In this document: piece after piece, positions 10,306-21,874 of the stretch
Layout: each line of letters begins with the position of its first letter
How positions within the stretch are numbered: the stretch's first letter is position 1
Source: Scleromitrula shiraiana
Lineage: Eukaryota > Ascomycota > Leotiomycetes > Helotiales > Sclerotiniaceae
Reading direction: 5' to 3'
Assembly (NCBI GenBank): GCA_028455995.1
Contig: JABELC010000007.1
Coordinates: forward strand, 868,001 to 932,000
DNA length: 64,000 nucleotides
Program-made: the position numbers and the translations under genes
The notes under the pieces: model-generated
Told to the model about the DNA's origin: nothing
The model's input: the letters and a program-made list of their open reading frames with translations, nothing else
Databases searched by the model: none

Positions 10306-12982
10306 ATGGCTTATGCAAATATGAAGCGGGATCAATTTAATGCTCAGTCCTTGGGACTTCCTTTGAATAATATGGTCAAGGACGTAAGTGTGCAAATCCA
10401 CAATGTTATGTTTAAGATGGGCTTGGTTTTCGAATTCTGGAGATACAATTCAGTTGGTATTGATGGCAATATTCATTTTACTTTCTTCTCATTAAACTCC
10501 AACAGCATCGAGAGATATTGTTTGCGCTCTTGCGCGTGTTTGCATAGCTCGGCTTTGCGGAAATCGACATTTTTGAAGCTATCAATTGAGGACGAAATCA
10601 ATAACTAATAATGCGAAATAGGCACGGATATTGATGGTAGGAGCTGGAGGTATTGGATGCGAACTTCTGAAGAATTTGGTGCTCACGGGTTTTGGTGAAA
10701 TTCACATTGTCGATCTGGATACCATCGATCTTAGCAATTTAAACCGTCAATTCCTCTTCCGCCATGAACATATTAAGAAATCAAAAGCTTTGGTGCGTTT
10801 AATTTGGTTCGCAGATGGAAAGAATGGGCTGACGTGGGTTGATATAGGTTGCAAAGGATGCGGCGCATAAGTTTAATCCACAAGTGAAGCTGGAGGCTCA
10901 TCATGCAAATATCAAAGATACGCAATTTAATGTGGATTGGTTTAAGGGATTTACGATGGTATTTAACGCGCTGGATAATTTGGAGGCGAGGAGGCATGTG
11001 AATAAGATGTGTTTGGCAGCGGATGTACCCTTAATCGAGTCGGGCACAACGGGATTTAATGGGCAGGTTCAGGTCATTAAGAAAGGGAAGACGGCCTGTT
11101 ACGACTGCACAATTAAGGAGACTCCAAAGACCTTCCCCGTCTGCACTATCCGAAGTACTCCAAGTCAGCCAATACATTGTATAGTCTGGGGCAAGAGTTA
11201 TTTATTGAGGTATGTACCGCCTGGTCGCGTCGAAGGAGATTACTAAAGAGAACAAAGTGAGATATTCGGTGCCAGTGAGGATGAATCGCCTGAGATGGAT
11301 CATTCGGAAGATTCAGAAAATGGTTCGTTAGCTCGTGTTGTTATTCTGGTGCTCTGCTAACCATTAGGCAGCTAAGGAGATTGAAAAACTGCGGCTGGAG
11401 TCACAAGCATTGAAGAAGATAAAGGAATCAATGGGAACAACTACCTTCGCTCAACTATTATTTGACAAGGTCTACAAAGATGATATCATCCGATTAAGAT
11501 CTATGGAAGACATGTGGAAGTCCAGACGACCACCAGAGCCTATAGATTATGCTACTCTCAATACAGGAGCAGCCGAAGCCAAAGCAAGAAAAGAAGCCAT
11601 ATTAAAAGATGGTCAACGAATCTGGACATTGCAGGAAAATCTCATCGTTTTCAAAGACAGGTATGCTATCCAAGATTTATATGGAATTTTATTGATACTC
11701 ATCGTCGCATCTTAGTCTGGAACGATTAAGCAATAGAATGCAAAGCATGAAAGCTAGCACAAACGGAGATTCGGCAGAGCCAGTAATCACTTTTGATAAA
11801 GACGATGAAGATACCTTGGACTTTGTCACCGCAAGTGCTAATTTGAGATCAATCGTTTTTGGAATCGAAACCAAATCTCGATTTGATATAAAGCAAATGG
11901 CTGGTAATATCATCCCCGCAATCGCAACTACCAATGCTATTGTGGCAGGTCTTTGTGTTTTACAATCATTCAAAGTTCTTCGTGGCGATTACTCGAGTTG
12001 TAAAGAGGTATGTCAATACATTGCTCCAGACTATAGGCCTGAAAGAACTATTAATTCGCCAATCCAACTAACCAATATAGGTTTTCCTGTCTCCATTTGC
12101 TCCAGAAAGACTTCTAGCTGCGGATAGAATCCGGACGCCCAATCCAGATTGTCCGGTGTGTAGCGTCGCACAAACCCGTCTACTAGTCGACATGTCAAGA
12201 GCAACGCTCAAGGATCTCGTTGAAGATTTCTTGAAAATGCAACTTGGATATGGTGAGGAAATCGTTGTTAATAATGAAAGCGGTCTATTATATGATGTTG
12301 AGGAGACGGAGAACTTGTCACGGAAATTAAGTGAACTTGGTACGTTGGGTTTACACATGTTGTGTTGATATAGAGATGGCTGACGAAGTTTACTAGGTAT
12401 TAAACAGGACACTTTCCTAACGGTCATCGATGAAGATGATGAAAACCCGAAAGGACCAAGAGTAAACCTCGTACTTAACGTACAAGAATCGTACGTACCC
12501 CTCTTTAATCCCTGATCTCTCCCATTAACAATCAAAACAGTGACACCACAATGGAAGACGCACCAATCAAATGTCTCGACCTCCAACCCACTACAACAAC
12601 CACCACCATCCAAGACCTCACCGCCATCGAAACCTCACCCCAAACCCCCGAATCACCCATCCCCCGAAGAAAAAAACCAGCACCAGAACCTATCCCCGAA
12701 TCAACACCTTCAATCTCAACAAACGGCACAAACGGCCACACAACACAACTACAACCAGATGATAAAGAGAAAACACCCGCTCTTAAAATCATACCAAATG
12801 GAAGTGCAAATGGTGTTAGGAAGAGATCGGCAGCTGATGCATTGGTTGAAGATTCATCACCGACGTCTAAACGCTCCAAGTTGGCTAATGTTAATGGTGG
12901 TGGTGGTGGTGCTTCGACTGATGATGGGATTATCGTTCTTGATGATACTAATGATGGGGCTATTCTTATTGATGATGATTAA
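10306..12982 (+). CDS. UBA2: SUMO-activating enzyme subunit 2 (UBA2)
   Basis: Catalytic subunit of the SUMO E1: it adenylates SUMO, then carries it on a cysteine before passing it to Ubc9. Nine exons are inferred: 10306-10383, 10622-10792, 10848-11209, 11258-11322, 11372-11660, 11716-12007, 12081-12339, 12397-12490 and 12541-12982, in all 2052 nt (683 residues). Visible are the nucleotide motif GAGGIGCELLKNL (~31-43), DLDTIDLSNLNRQFLF, zinc cysteines CYDC (~167) and CPVC (~443), and the active-site cysteine in PVCTIRSTPSQPIHC (Cys ~182). Then follow the UBL domain (VFLSPFAPERL onwards) and a low-complexity Thr/Pro tail. The tail holds a bipartite basic signal (RKRSA...SKRSK) and ends in acidic IIVLDD and AILIDDD, which resemble SUMO-interacting motifs. 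A start at 10321 is possible. Confidence 0.95.
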
Positions 12983-13080
12983 TTGAGTCGCTCTCTTTCT
13001 AATCAATACAGTCATCTACATTCTGGCGCATCTCATCTCTTTCAAAGACCTCTTCCTCCACCCCTCGAAAAATCCCCCTC

Positions 13081-13123
13081 CTCATCTCCTCATCTCCTCA
13101 TCTCCTCATCTCCTCATCTCCTC
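13081..13123 (+). repeat. CATCTCCT minisatellite in the UBA2-OAR1 spacer
   Basis: About five tandem 8-bp CATCTCCT units between the two convergent genes. Confidence 0.85.
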
Positions 13124-13217
13124 CCCCCTCAAACCCGAATACCAAAAATCCTCACCACAAAAAGAAAAGAATCCCCTCAATTCCTAATTTCTCCTTACTT
13201 TCTCTTTTTCCTTCTCA

Positions 13218-14118
13218 TCATACAGCGCTCAATCCCCCATCTAAATTAAGCACACAATTATTTGCATACTGGTTGGTCGCAAGAAAAAGCGCGGCATCGG
13301 CTATCTCGTCGGCGGTCCCGAATCGCGATAGGGGGATGGCGTTTAGGGCTGATGTGCGGGCGGTTTCTGTCATGGCTTTTTGCCCCGGGGGGAACAAGGC
13401 GGGATGTTAGTTGATGGATTGGATAGAGTTAGATGGGATGGGGTTGTATATTATGTGTTTTTTTAATGGTTTTGATTTTTTTATTCTGAACGGCGTGGAG
13501 GAGGAAAAATAAGGGGGAAGGGAAGGTGGTGGTGATGAGATGAAATGAAATGGAATGAAATGAATGGGATCTAGACGGACAGGGAAAAAAGGAGAGATGG
13601 GAAAGACGCAAAAAGAACAGAATACATATCTTGGATGATCGATCGATCACTTGATCATAATATGATATCATCGATACACACAAATATTATATAGATATAG
13701 TAAAATATAAATAATCCAATAATTCAACCAGATCATATTATATCATATCATATCATATCAAATCATATAATATCAGATCGAAAGGAAACGAAAGGAAGAC
13801 AATAAAATGCAATACTGTAGCATAATAAAAGACACAGATAGACAATGAAAGGAACATAAAAACATAAAAACATAAAAACATACCTCGCGTCATATCAGTC
13901 TCGATATATCCGGGAACGATAGCATTTACTCGAATTCCAGAGGGACCCATTTCGGCGGCCAGCGATCGTGTTAATCCTATTTATTCATTATCATTATCAT
14001 TAGTATGTTATCACATATGTTCATTTCATTACTATGTTATCCCAAATCCTTTCTTCTCGCCAAAACATACAAGTAACGAACAAATATCAAGAAAAATATC
14101 CAAAGAAAAAAAAAGAAA

Positions 14119-14150
<32 letters not shown>

Positions 14151-15355
14151 GAAAAAAAAAAAAAACATACCAAGCACCCCGGCCTTACTAGCCGCATAAA
14201 CCGTACTCCCGCGTCCCCCTTTTACACCAAGCAGCGAAGAAATATTAATGATGCACCCGGGAGTCTTCTGGCGCAACATCAATTTGCCGATGATTTTGCA
14301 GCCCCAGATGGAGCCGGTGAGGTTCGTGCGGATGATGGAGTCGATTAGGGTGGGGGTGGTGAGGAGAAGGGGGGAGGTGTGGGTTAGGCCGGCGGCGTTG
14401 ATGAGGATGTGGATGGGGGTGGGGGTGGAGGGGTTGGACTAGGAGGGGAGAGGGGGGTTAGTTTTGGGTTAGTATTGGGTTGGTGGGGAGGGAGGGGGGA
14501 GGGGGGAGGTGGGATGGGATGGAATGAGGTGGGATGGAGAAGGAAAAGAAGATAGTTGTAGGAATGGGAGAAAGATAGAGGAGAGTGGTATAAAATCAAT
14601 GGAGTTTCAGAAGAGATCTCTCTCATCAAAACCATTCCTCTTGATCTCCTCATATCTTATTCCAATCCCATCCTCATCCTCATCCACATCCCTACCTCAT
14701 CTCATCCCTACCACTCTCCTCTATCCTTCCACTAAAACAACAAAAATCAAAATCAAAGACCAAAAATGAACCAACTCACCCCCTTAAACCAACTCTTCCA
14801 CCCCCCCTCCAAATCCCCCACATCCCCCACCAAAACCCTATGATACCCCATCCATTTCACATTTTCTTCCTCTCCGCCCTTAACCCCCTCACTCTCCATT
14901 CCCGCATTCCCCCCATCCACTCCTCTCTTTCCCTCTCCCGGATCAACCCCCCCTCCACCCAAAACACCCCAACTCAACCTCCCCAACTCCTCCCTCACAC
15001 TCTCCAATCTCTTCTCATCCCGACCCACCAAAACCAGCCGTCCCCCCTCACTCGCAAAGCGTTTCGCAATCGCATGGCCGATTCCCCGGCTAGCGCCTGT
15101 GACGAGGATGGTTTTGTTTATTAAGGGAAGAGACGAAGCTAATGATGAAGAAGAAGAAGAAGATGACGATGACGATAACGATCGAGAAAAACAAGCAGCA
15201 GTATCGAAGCGGCGATGGAAGCACCACCATTGACCCAAACAAGGAGATTTACGAAAATTGCAAAATCGATATATATACAAAGAAGAGGATTCGCAAAGCC
15301 GAGCGCGATGGGGAGAAATGGCTCGCGTGAGATGAGAGGGTATCTTTAACGGCAT
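13218..15355 (-). CDS. OAR1: Mitochondrial-type 3-oxoacyl-[ACP] reductase (SDR family)
   Basis: Short-chain dehydrogenase that resembles the beta-ketoacyl-ACP reductase of mitochondrial type II fatty-acid synthesis. Four exons are inferred: 15355-14780, 14438-14171, 13976-13884 and 13375-13218, 1095 nt (364 residues). The first ~60 residues are Arg-rich, followed by a serine run, consistent with a mitochondrial presequence plus linker. The NAD(P) motif TGASRGIG is at ~86-93, NAAG at ~206-209, and the catalytic Ser ~259 / Tyr273 / Lys277 in YAASK. FabG-like RVNAIVPGYIETDMT and the end NLDGGLSAV follow. A glycine-rich acidic insertion follows the first betaalphabeta unit (~115-190). The introns are unusually long and full of simple sequence (341, 194 and 508 nt). 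Other SDR substrates cannot be excluded. Confidence 0.85.
14102..14165 (+). repeat. Purine tract (AAAAAG repeats) inside an OAR1 intron
   Basis: Almost pure A with periodic G on the plus strand, so a polypyrimidine run in the minus-strand transcript. It lies next to the 5' splice site of the second intron. Confidence 0.95.
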
Positions 15356-15367
15356 GGTGGTTTTTTA

Positions 15368-15402
<35 letters not shown>

Positions 15403-15915
15403 TATAGATGGATGGACTGGCTTATATCTCGTATCTGATTAGATTCGATGTGTCTGATGCGTAGCACGACGAAGAATCGGTTGGTTGATTAACCTATTTT
15501 CTTCTGCTTGCTATTTCTGCTTGCTGTTTCTGCTTGCTATTTCTCTTCTCTGTCCAATTCCAATTCCAATTCCAATTCCCATTCCAATTCCTCCTAACGA
15601 TGAAACAACCACCCAAGCAAACGAGAAAAAAAATATAATATAAGGAAAGCTTTAAAAATGTGATCCCTCTCAAAGTTATCTAAATAAATCAGCGAGAAGA
15701 GGAATAAATAGACAGAAAATGAAAAAGAAAGAAAGAAAGAAAGAAACTTTGAACGACGAATGTTGATGCGGATTCAAGTTAATATTAAAGTCACGTGTAC
15801 GATGATATTTTTATTTCATTCAGTGAAAGATTGTATGGAAGGAAGTTACGTAGTAGATTTATGTTTTTATGTGTAAGTATGTATATATATGGTATTGTAC
15901 TGATTTCTATATGTA
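15356..15915. other. Upstream region of the OAR1-like gene
   Basis: Contains a (TA)n tract at 15372-15400, a CAATTC-type short repeat near 15553-15590 and AT-rich sequence running up to the foldback element. No gene seen. Confidence 0.5.
15372..15400. repeat. (TA)n microsatellite
   Basis: Uninterrupted TA dinucleotides just upstream of the OAR1-like start codon. Confidence 0.95.
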
Positions 15916-16892
15916 CTCGGTTAAATTAAAATTGAAGCACGCGCCAATTGCCGAAAACCCTCAAAATCGACGATTTTATACAAAACACCTCTTATGCCGA
16001 TATAAATAAATCGATCATTTATTTATAGAATTATTTAAAATATTAAATATGAATTATTTTTATATTAAAATATTTGCTATTAATATTTAAAGATTAAATA
16101 ATGATTTTAAAATTTATAATATTTATTTGAATATAAAGTAAATATTATATAAAAATATTATAGATTTAAGTTGATTTAAATCAAGCAAATTATTATATTA
16201 GAAAATAATGAAGATATATATGAATATATAAAAGAAAATTTTTTATTTAATATAAATATTATATATTAAAATATAATATAATAGTCTTGAAAAGTCGAAG
16301 TTTTAAGGGTATTTTTAACTTTTTAAAATCTTTAAAAATCTTAATAATTCATTTAAATCAAAATTATATGAAATAATATTTTAATATAATAATTATGAGG
16401 ATATAAATTATTATATATAAAAATTTGAAGTGATTTTAATGATTTTTAAAAATCGAAGTTATGGTGGTGTTTAATGTTTGTAAATACTATATATATTCTT
16501 TTTAATTTTATTATATTATATTTTTTATGTATTTTTAATATATATAATATTTAGATCAAATAAAAATGTGTTTTTTATATATTTATATATATCTTTATTA
16601 AATTTTTAATATAATAATTTACTCGATTTAAATCAAATTAAAATTATAGTATTTTTATATGATTTTTATTTTATATTTAATTAAATATTATAAATTTTAA
16701 AATCATGGTTTAATCTTTATATATTAATAGCGAATATTTTAATATAAAAATAATTCAAATTTAAAATTTTAAATAATTTTATAAATAATTGATCGATTTA
16801 TTTATGTCGGCGCAAGAGGTGATTTATATAAAATCATCGATTTTGAGGGTTTTTCGGTAATTTACGCGTGCTTCAATTTTAATTTAACCGAG
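15916..16892. mobile_element. Foldback/MITE-like element with long terminal inverted repeats
   Basis: 977 bp of very AT-rich DNA whose two ends are inverted copies: the left end begins CTCGGTTAAATTAAAATTG and the right end, read in reverse, begins with the same bases. Similarity continues inward for roughly 350 bp or more on each side (about 15916-16280 against 16520-16892), with scattered C/T and G/A differences. It is flanked by TA on both sides (15914-15915 and 16893-16894), the target-site duplication expected for Tc1/mariner/pogo-type transposons. There is no open reading frame, so it is non-autonomous. The extreme AT richness and transition-type differences between arms suggest repeat-induced point mutation. 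Confidence 0.85.
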
Positions 16893-17289
16893 TATATATA
16901 TGTGTATATGTATATATATATTGATGTTTTCAGTGACGTAAGGTGGGTTGAGCTGCCAATCTTGAAAACTCAAATTGGGAAATATATCACACGACAGACA
17001 ATATTCATACATAGATCATAGTTCAACTCATTTCAATTCAATTCAATCCAAAATCAAAATCAAAATCAAACTCTGAAGCAATTGAGGTCACAATTACGAT
17101 TTATCTATCTGTTAATTTCTTAAGCAAGCTTTATACGCCTTTGTGCATTGCAACCTTTATGATTTGTCGCAACCAAACAAACCAAACTAAAAAAATTGCC
17201 TATCGTCGAGAGAAAAAAACCAAAATAATTTCATCATCTCATCTTCATCTTCATCTCATCTAATCTTCTTCATCTTGCAATAAAAATTT
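16893..17289. other. Spacer between foldback element and acl2 3' end
   Basis: AT-rich and without a gene; contains short A/T and CAAAAT repeats. Probably holds the acl2 3' untranslated region. Confidence 0.5.
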
Positions 17290-19196
17290 TTAACCCCTGA
17301 ATTCCTCAACCTTACTTTCCGCGAGACGTCCTGGTACAAGTGCCAAAGGAACGATACCACTAACGTGCATATCTGGTCCGTAAACGTGCATATCGAGCTT
17401 CAATTCTTGTCCAACTGCCTTAATGTTTTTCAATCCTTCTTGGTAGTTAGGTCCAGCACGTCTAACCCAGATTTGAACCTTGTGTTCGATCAATGTGCTG
17501 CTGACTTCTCTAAGAGCGCGAATGACACCCTTGAATGTGGAAGCGACGTTGGTGAAGTTGGCAATACCACCACCGATGAACAAGACCTTGCCCTCTGGGT
17601 TGATAGGAGAACGGAGCATAAGGTCAAGAACTGTGCGGGCGTAGTGGAAAGTTTGGGTCTCGGTTGGTGCACCAGAGTATTCACCATAGTTGGCAAGCTC
17701 ATCAGCAAAACCAGCACTGGCAATAGCATCGGCGTATACGACGGAAGCACCACCACCAGCAACCAAAGTCCACACACGTCCGTTGGGGTTGAGAACAGTA
17801 AGTTTGAGAGATGCACCAGTCTTAGCGTCAAGTTCGGCGATGTATGCTTCTTCCTTGCTCAACTCACGACCGAATGGTGCTGGGAATTCCATTGGTGGAC
17901 CGGCATCAATGTTAACCTTTCCATCGGTTGCCTTGACGGCAGCCATACCAAGAGCAGCAGGTGATCGAGCAATAGCCCACTTAACACCACACTCGAACTC
18001 GGCAGTTTGATCAATCTTGGCGGCCAAATCTAAGAAGTGAACCTCAGCAGAAGTACCCTCAGCATTTGGGATGACAACCAAAGGATTGATCTCAAGGTAT
18101 GTGAATTGGCAGTCAACATAGACAGCGTATAATCTGGTGATGAAGTCGACAAGAACGTTGTGTACACCTTGTGGGACCTTCTTGAGAAGAGTAGCAGCAA
18201 TTTCTTCATTCGAAGGATATTCGGAAAGATCAACTGGGATCAATAATTTCTCTGCCTTTGCGTCGACATCACCGACATCGACACCTCCCTCGTGTGTGAA
18301 TAGAATCCAATCACCCTATAAAAAAGGTCTAGTTAGCATATGAAAATGAGATTGGAAGAAACATGGTATAACTTTTATGCGAGAAATAATTCGAGCATAA
18401 CTATCACCAAAATAATGACGGGGCGCTTATCCCAAGGAGACTCGCTTGCTCCGGAGATCGATAAGGGGGAGTTTGTAAATAGGTTTTATGCGTGTGATTG
18501 AATCCTTAGCTTCCGTTCGCCCGTTTACAGTTCCGGTTCATGGGTTCGGAGCGAGCCATAAAAAGGATGTGACATCCCACATGCAAATGTTTAAATACTG
18601 CATAACCATACTCTCCCAACTTTTAAGACATTTACTTAAATGTCGTCTAATTTGCTTACAGAATATTATTGAACTTTAGACTGGAATTCTCCAAATTCTC
18701 AAGATGCCTTTTCCACAAAGATTGAACAAATTCAATAGCATAAAATCAAACGTACCTCTCTTTGGGAGTTGATATTGATATAATATTCGGTTCCGTCAGG
18801 ATGTGGGACGAATGGCTCAACCAAGAATTGACGGAGAGTTCCAACGGTAGTTTCGACAGTAACTGGCTTTCCGGCTCTCTCAGCAATCCAAGCCTTTGCT
18901 TCCGCCCATGTCTTGTTTAGTGCAAGAAGACCACTCTTGCCTCGTCTCTTGATAAGTTGATCTGGCTTTGCAACAAATTTGGAACCTTCAACAAGGAGCC
19001 ATGGGTATAAGGTCTCTGCTTGGTCGAGGATTGAAGCAACATCAGCATCTTCGGGGAAGTATAAAGAAGCGAGCTTTGAAGGTGGGTTGTGTGTGGCAGA
19101 TTTTGGTAAAGGAGATGGCTTGATGACGGGAGCTCTGGTAAGGTGGTAATTGAGGATGGCCTTTCCATCGGCCTCGAGGATAGCTTTCGCAGACAT
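17290..19196 (-). CDS. acl2: ATP-citrate lyase, N-terminal-type subunit (ATP-grasp / citrate-binding)
   Basis: Smaller subunit of cytosolic ATP-citrate lyase, which splits citrate with CoA and ATP into acetyl-CoA and oxaloacetate to supply lipid and secondary metabolism. Two exons are inferred: 19196-18756 and 18315-17290, joined over a 440-nt intron, 1467 nt (488 residues), matching the fungal subunit. Visible family segments are the N-terminal KAILEADGKAILNYHLTRAP, the ATP-grasp-like region (VAKPDQLIKRRGKSGLLALN), REGDWILFTHEGGVDVGD across the splice junction, the strand LEINPLVV, and the C-terminal citrate domain with GGGASVVYADAI, IGGGIANFTNVASTFKGV and YGPDMHVSGIVPLAL. It is transcribed away from the acl1 gene, whose product forms the other part of the enzyme. 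Confidence 0.96.
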
Positions 19197-19947
19197 TTTG
19201 AAGAATGAAAATTGGTAAGTTTACTATTCAAATTTCAAATTAGCAAAATATAACGAGAGAACCGAACTGAAATGTTTCTAATAGGAAATCTCGAGAGTTG
19301 CCAAAAGCAGCCAATATGTGGTTAACAAATTTCAACAAAAAGTAAGCTCGAGCCTTTGAAAATGGACGAGCACCACCTTCCGAGTCAATTGGAGGGATGT
19401 TTGGAATTTCTCACCACCCACCCTGTACAATTGACAACTCACAACCTTCTTTTTCTTTCGAGACCGGTGAAGTTTGATAGGAAGTGGAGTCGGTGAGAGA
19501 GGAAGAAGTTTTGACAAGTCTTTGCTCACAAAATGCAGTTAAAACAGAAAAAGGTCTGATGGGGATGCGAAGCGATACAACATAACATAAGATAGAGGGG
19601 AGATCAAAAAAAAAAGAAAGAAGAACCAATATACGTACCAAAGGGGTATTTTCTTTTTTTTTTAATGACACTTTTTGAAATAAAAAAAGTAAAATGTCAA
19701 CAACAATAACAAAAAAAGAGAAAGTAATTGATGATGATTGGATGTATGAAACTAAATTCTTTTATTTTCTAGAAGTCTTTTGAAAAAAAAGAAAGACCCA
19801 ACTTTGTATATTTTTTTTTTTTGGAATTTCTTAGGAGGTTCAAGGGAAATTTGTGGTGGAGGATGGAGGATAGAAGATGGAGGAGGGGAAAAAAGAGAGT
19901 GAGTGAGCTGAATAATAGATGCGAGCGAGGATGGTGGTGATATTCAA

Positions 19948-19948
<1 letters not shown>

Positions 19949-19983
<35 letters not shown>

Positions 19984-20008
19984 TGTATGTGTATGGGTAT
20001 GGATATGG
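19949..20008 (+). repeat. (GGGTAT)n hexamer array
   Basis: Tandem GGGTAT units with a few GTGTAT and GGATAT variants. The complementary array lies ~0.95 kb away in the same intergenic region. Confidence 0.95.
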
Positions 20009-20926
20009 TACCGATAGCTGGATACGGAGACGGAAGATTGAAAGATAGTTAAGGAACGTGAAGGAAATAATAATGCTATAATACTTCCAAGTTCCAAGGC
20101 TAGTTAGTTATTAGTATTGGCTTTTTATTTTTTCTTATTTGTCCAGTTTACAAGTTTCAGCGGTCCAAAGACAAAGAGTTTCCCCTTGAAATGGCTTAAT
20201 GGCTTAAAAAGGATAGATTCTTTCGTATGGGTGGGATTATTGGGATTCGTGGATGATATTGACTAAACTACCGGTTGGGGGGGGGGGAGGGGAGGGGGGT
20301 AAGGGTAAAATGGTTGGAAATATTGATTAATAATAAGTTTGATTTCCCAAGGCTTGGTTCCTCTTCACTCTAAAAACCCTCGTTTCCCTTCTTTTTATGT
20401 TCCTTGAACTAAACTCCATTTGCAGTTTTAAACAAAGGTTATTAGCAATTTTAGCAATTTTAGCAATTTTCGAATATTCTACTCGCTCGAGGTAAGGAAG
20501 TAGTGTTAAAAACTTCAGAAACCCTTTGATAAGGTCCCTAGTACGGAAGTAGAACTACGTTGGGACGCTATTCAACAGAATTCCTACTATTAAACTATTA
20601 TACTATTATTGGTTCTCAACCTATCGGTATTTACTCAACACCGACATTTTCCACAATTCTTATAGGGAAATAACCTTGTTAATCTCCTTTTCACCTCGAC
20701 AATTAATTATTATTATTTTTATTCATTTTAATTCATTGTTATTCCTTTAGGGTCTTACCGTGCTTTAATATCCAATTTATCGAATATTTTTGAGAATTTT
20801 GAGAATTTTGAGGATTTTCAAGACAGCTCATATCACATTAAGGTCCGAGCTTACAAAATTCTTTACCCCATTCACCCACCAACTTTGAATTGGTGGGCTG
20901 TGGATAGTGCAGGTGCAGTGGACAAA

Positions 20927-20933
20927 CATACCA

Positions 20934-20967
<34 letters not shown>

Positions 20968-21013
20968 ACATACCCATACACATACATACACATACACATA
21001 CACATACACATAC
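20927..21013 (+). repeat. (ATACCC/ATACAC)n hexamer array
   Basis: Tandem ATACCC units grading into ATACAC; the inverse complement of the array at 19949-20008. Confidence 0.95.
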
Positions 21014-21874
21014 CTCGAAAGCCATAGGAAACACAACTTTCTCTCATCTCTTCCCTCCTAATAACTAATAAATCTATATCTTTGGTTCCATCTCATGAGA
21101 AAGAGATTCCCACTTACTACTCATAATTCTACTATTTATACTATTTATACTTGTTTGTCACTATTATTGTGCACATACGAATTCAAAAGATCCTAGGGAA
21201 AATATTTGGAAACTGTTTCTTTAATATCTTCAAATTCTAAATCTAAAACTAAAACTAAAACTACAACTAAAACTAAAACTCTTCTTTCTACTCTATCTCC
21301 CCCCCCCCCTCCTCCTTTTTACTCTTCCGATCATCGCATCAAAATACGTATATCTTTTCTAATAAAACACTTTTTTGTTTACTGTTATTGATCTTCCCTT
21401 TTATTTATTTTTTACTATCCATTTCACTTAAAAAGAAAAGTTTAAAAAATTTAAAAAAAAAAAAAAAAGACATATTCTTTACGAATTTATTTACGTACTA
21501 GTTCTACGGATTTCTTTCTCTTCATATCATTTTGGTTTTGTTCATTCAAAACCTTATTACTCCACATAAAGAATAAAAAATCTAAAGTCGGTGGAAAGGT
21601 CCTTGAAATTCTGTAAGCTTACATACAATATTACCCTAAACTATTTTTTTCTACATTCCCTCCCTCACTCCCTCCCTCCCTCCCTCACCTCCTCCTCCTC
21701 CTCCATTCATCTACGGACTTCCCCAACATCTTTATACCTCCGTTCACCCCTTCACTCTTTGTTATTTCCCCCCTTGTTAGATTCTTCGTATTGGGGAATC
21801 CCCTTCAATTGATTTGATTGAACTGATATCTAATCCATTCTAAAAATCCAGTCTCTTTACTTCCTTTCTTCAAA

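Larger units (their letters stand above)
19197..21874. promoter_or_regulatory. Divergent intergenic region of acl2 and acl1
   Basis: 2678 bp between the two divergent start codons, long compared with the other spacers here. It must hold both promoters and long 5' leaders. It contains many homopolymers, pyrimidine tracts close to both starts, a G-rich run near 20277-20300, and a mirror-image pair of hexamer arrays. Both start codons sit in the same local context, TTCTTCAAAATG. No credible gene was found within. Confidence 0.7.

Noticed and set aside
12068..12613. 181-codon minus-strand frame in UBA2
   Set aside because: Crosses UBA2 exons and introns antisense; no protein character.
14034..14348. 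Lys/Glu-rich plus-strand frame
   Set aside because: Produced by the purine tract in an intron of the minus-strand reductase gene.
17365..17964. 199-codon plus-strand frame over acl2
   Set aside because: Antisense to strongly conserved ATP-citrate lyase sequence.
19949..21013. Telomere-like or CRISPR-like array
   Set aside because: The hexamer GGGTAT is not the fungal telomere repeat TTAGGG, and the arrays are contiguous with no spacers; they are ordinary hexamer repeats.
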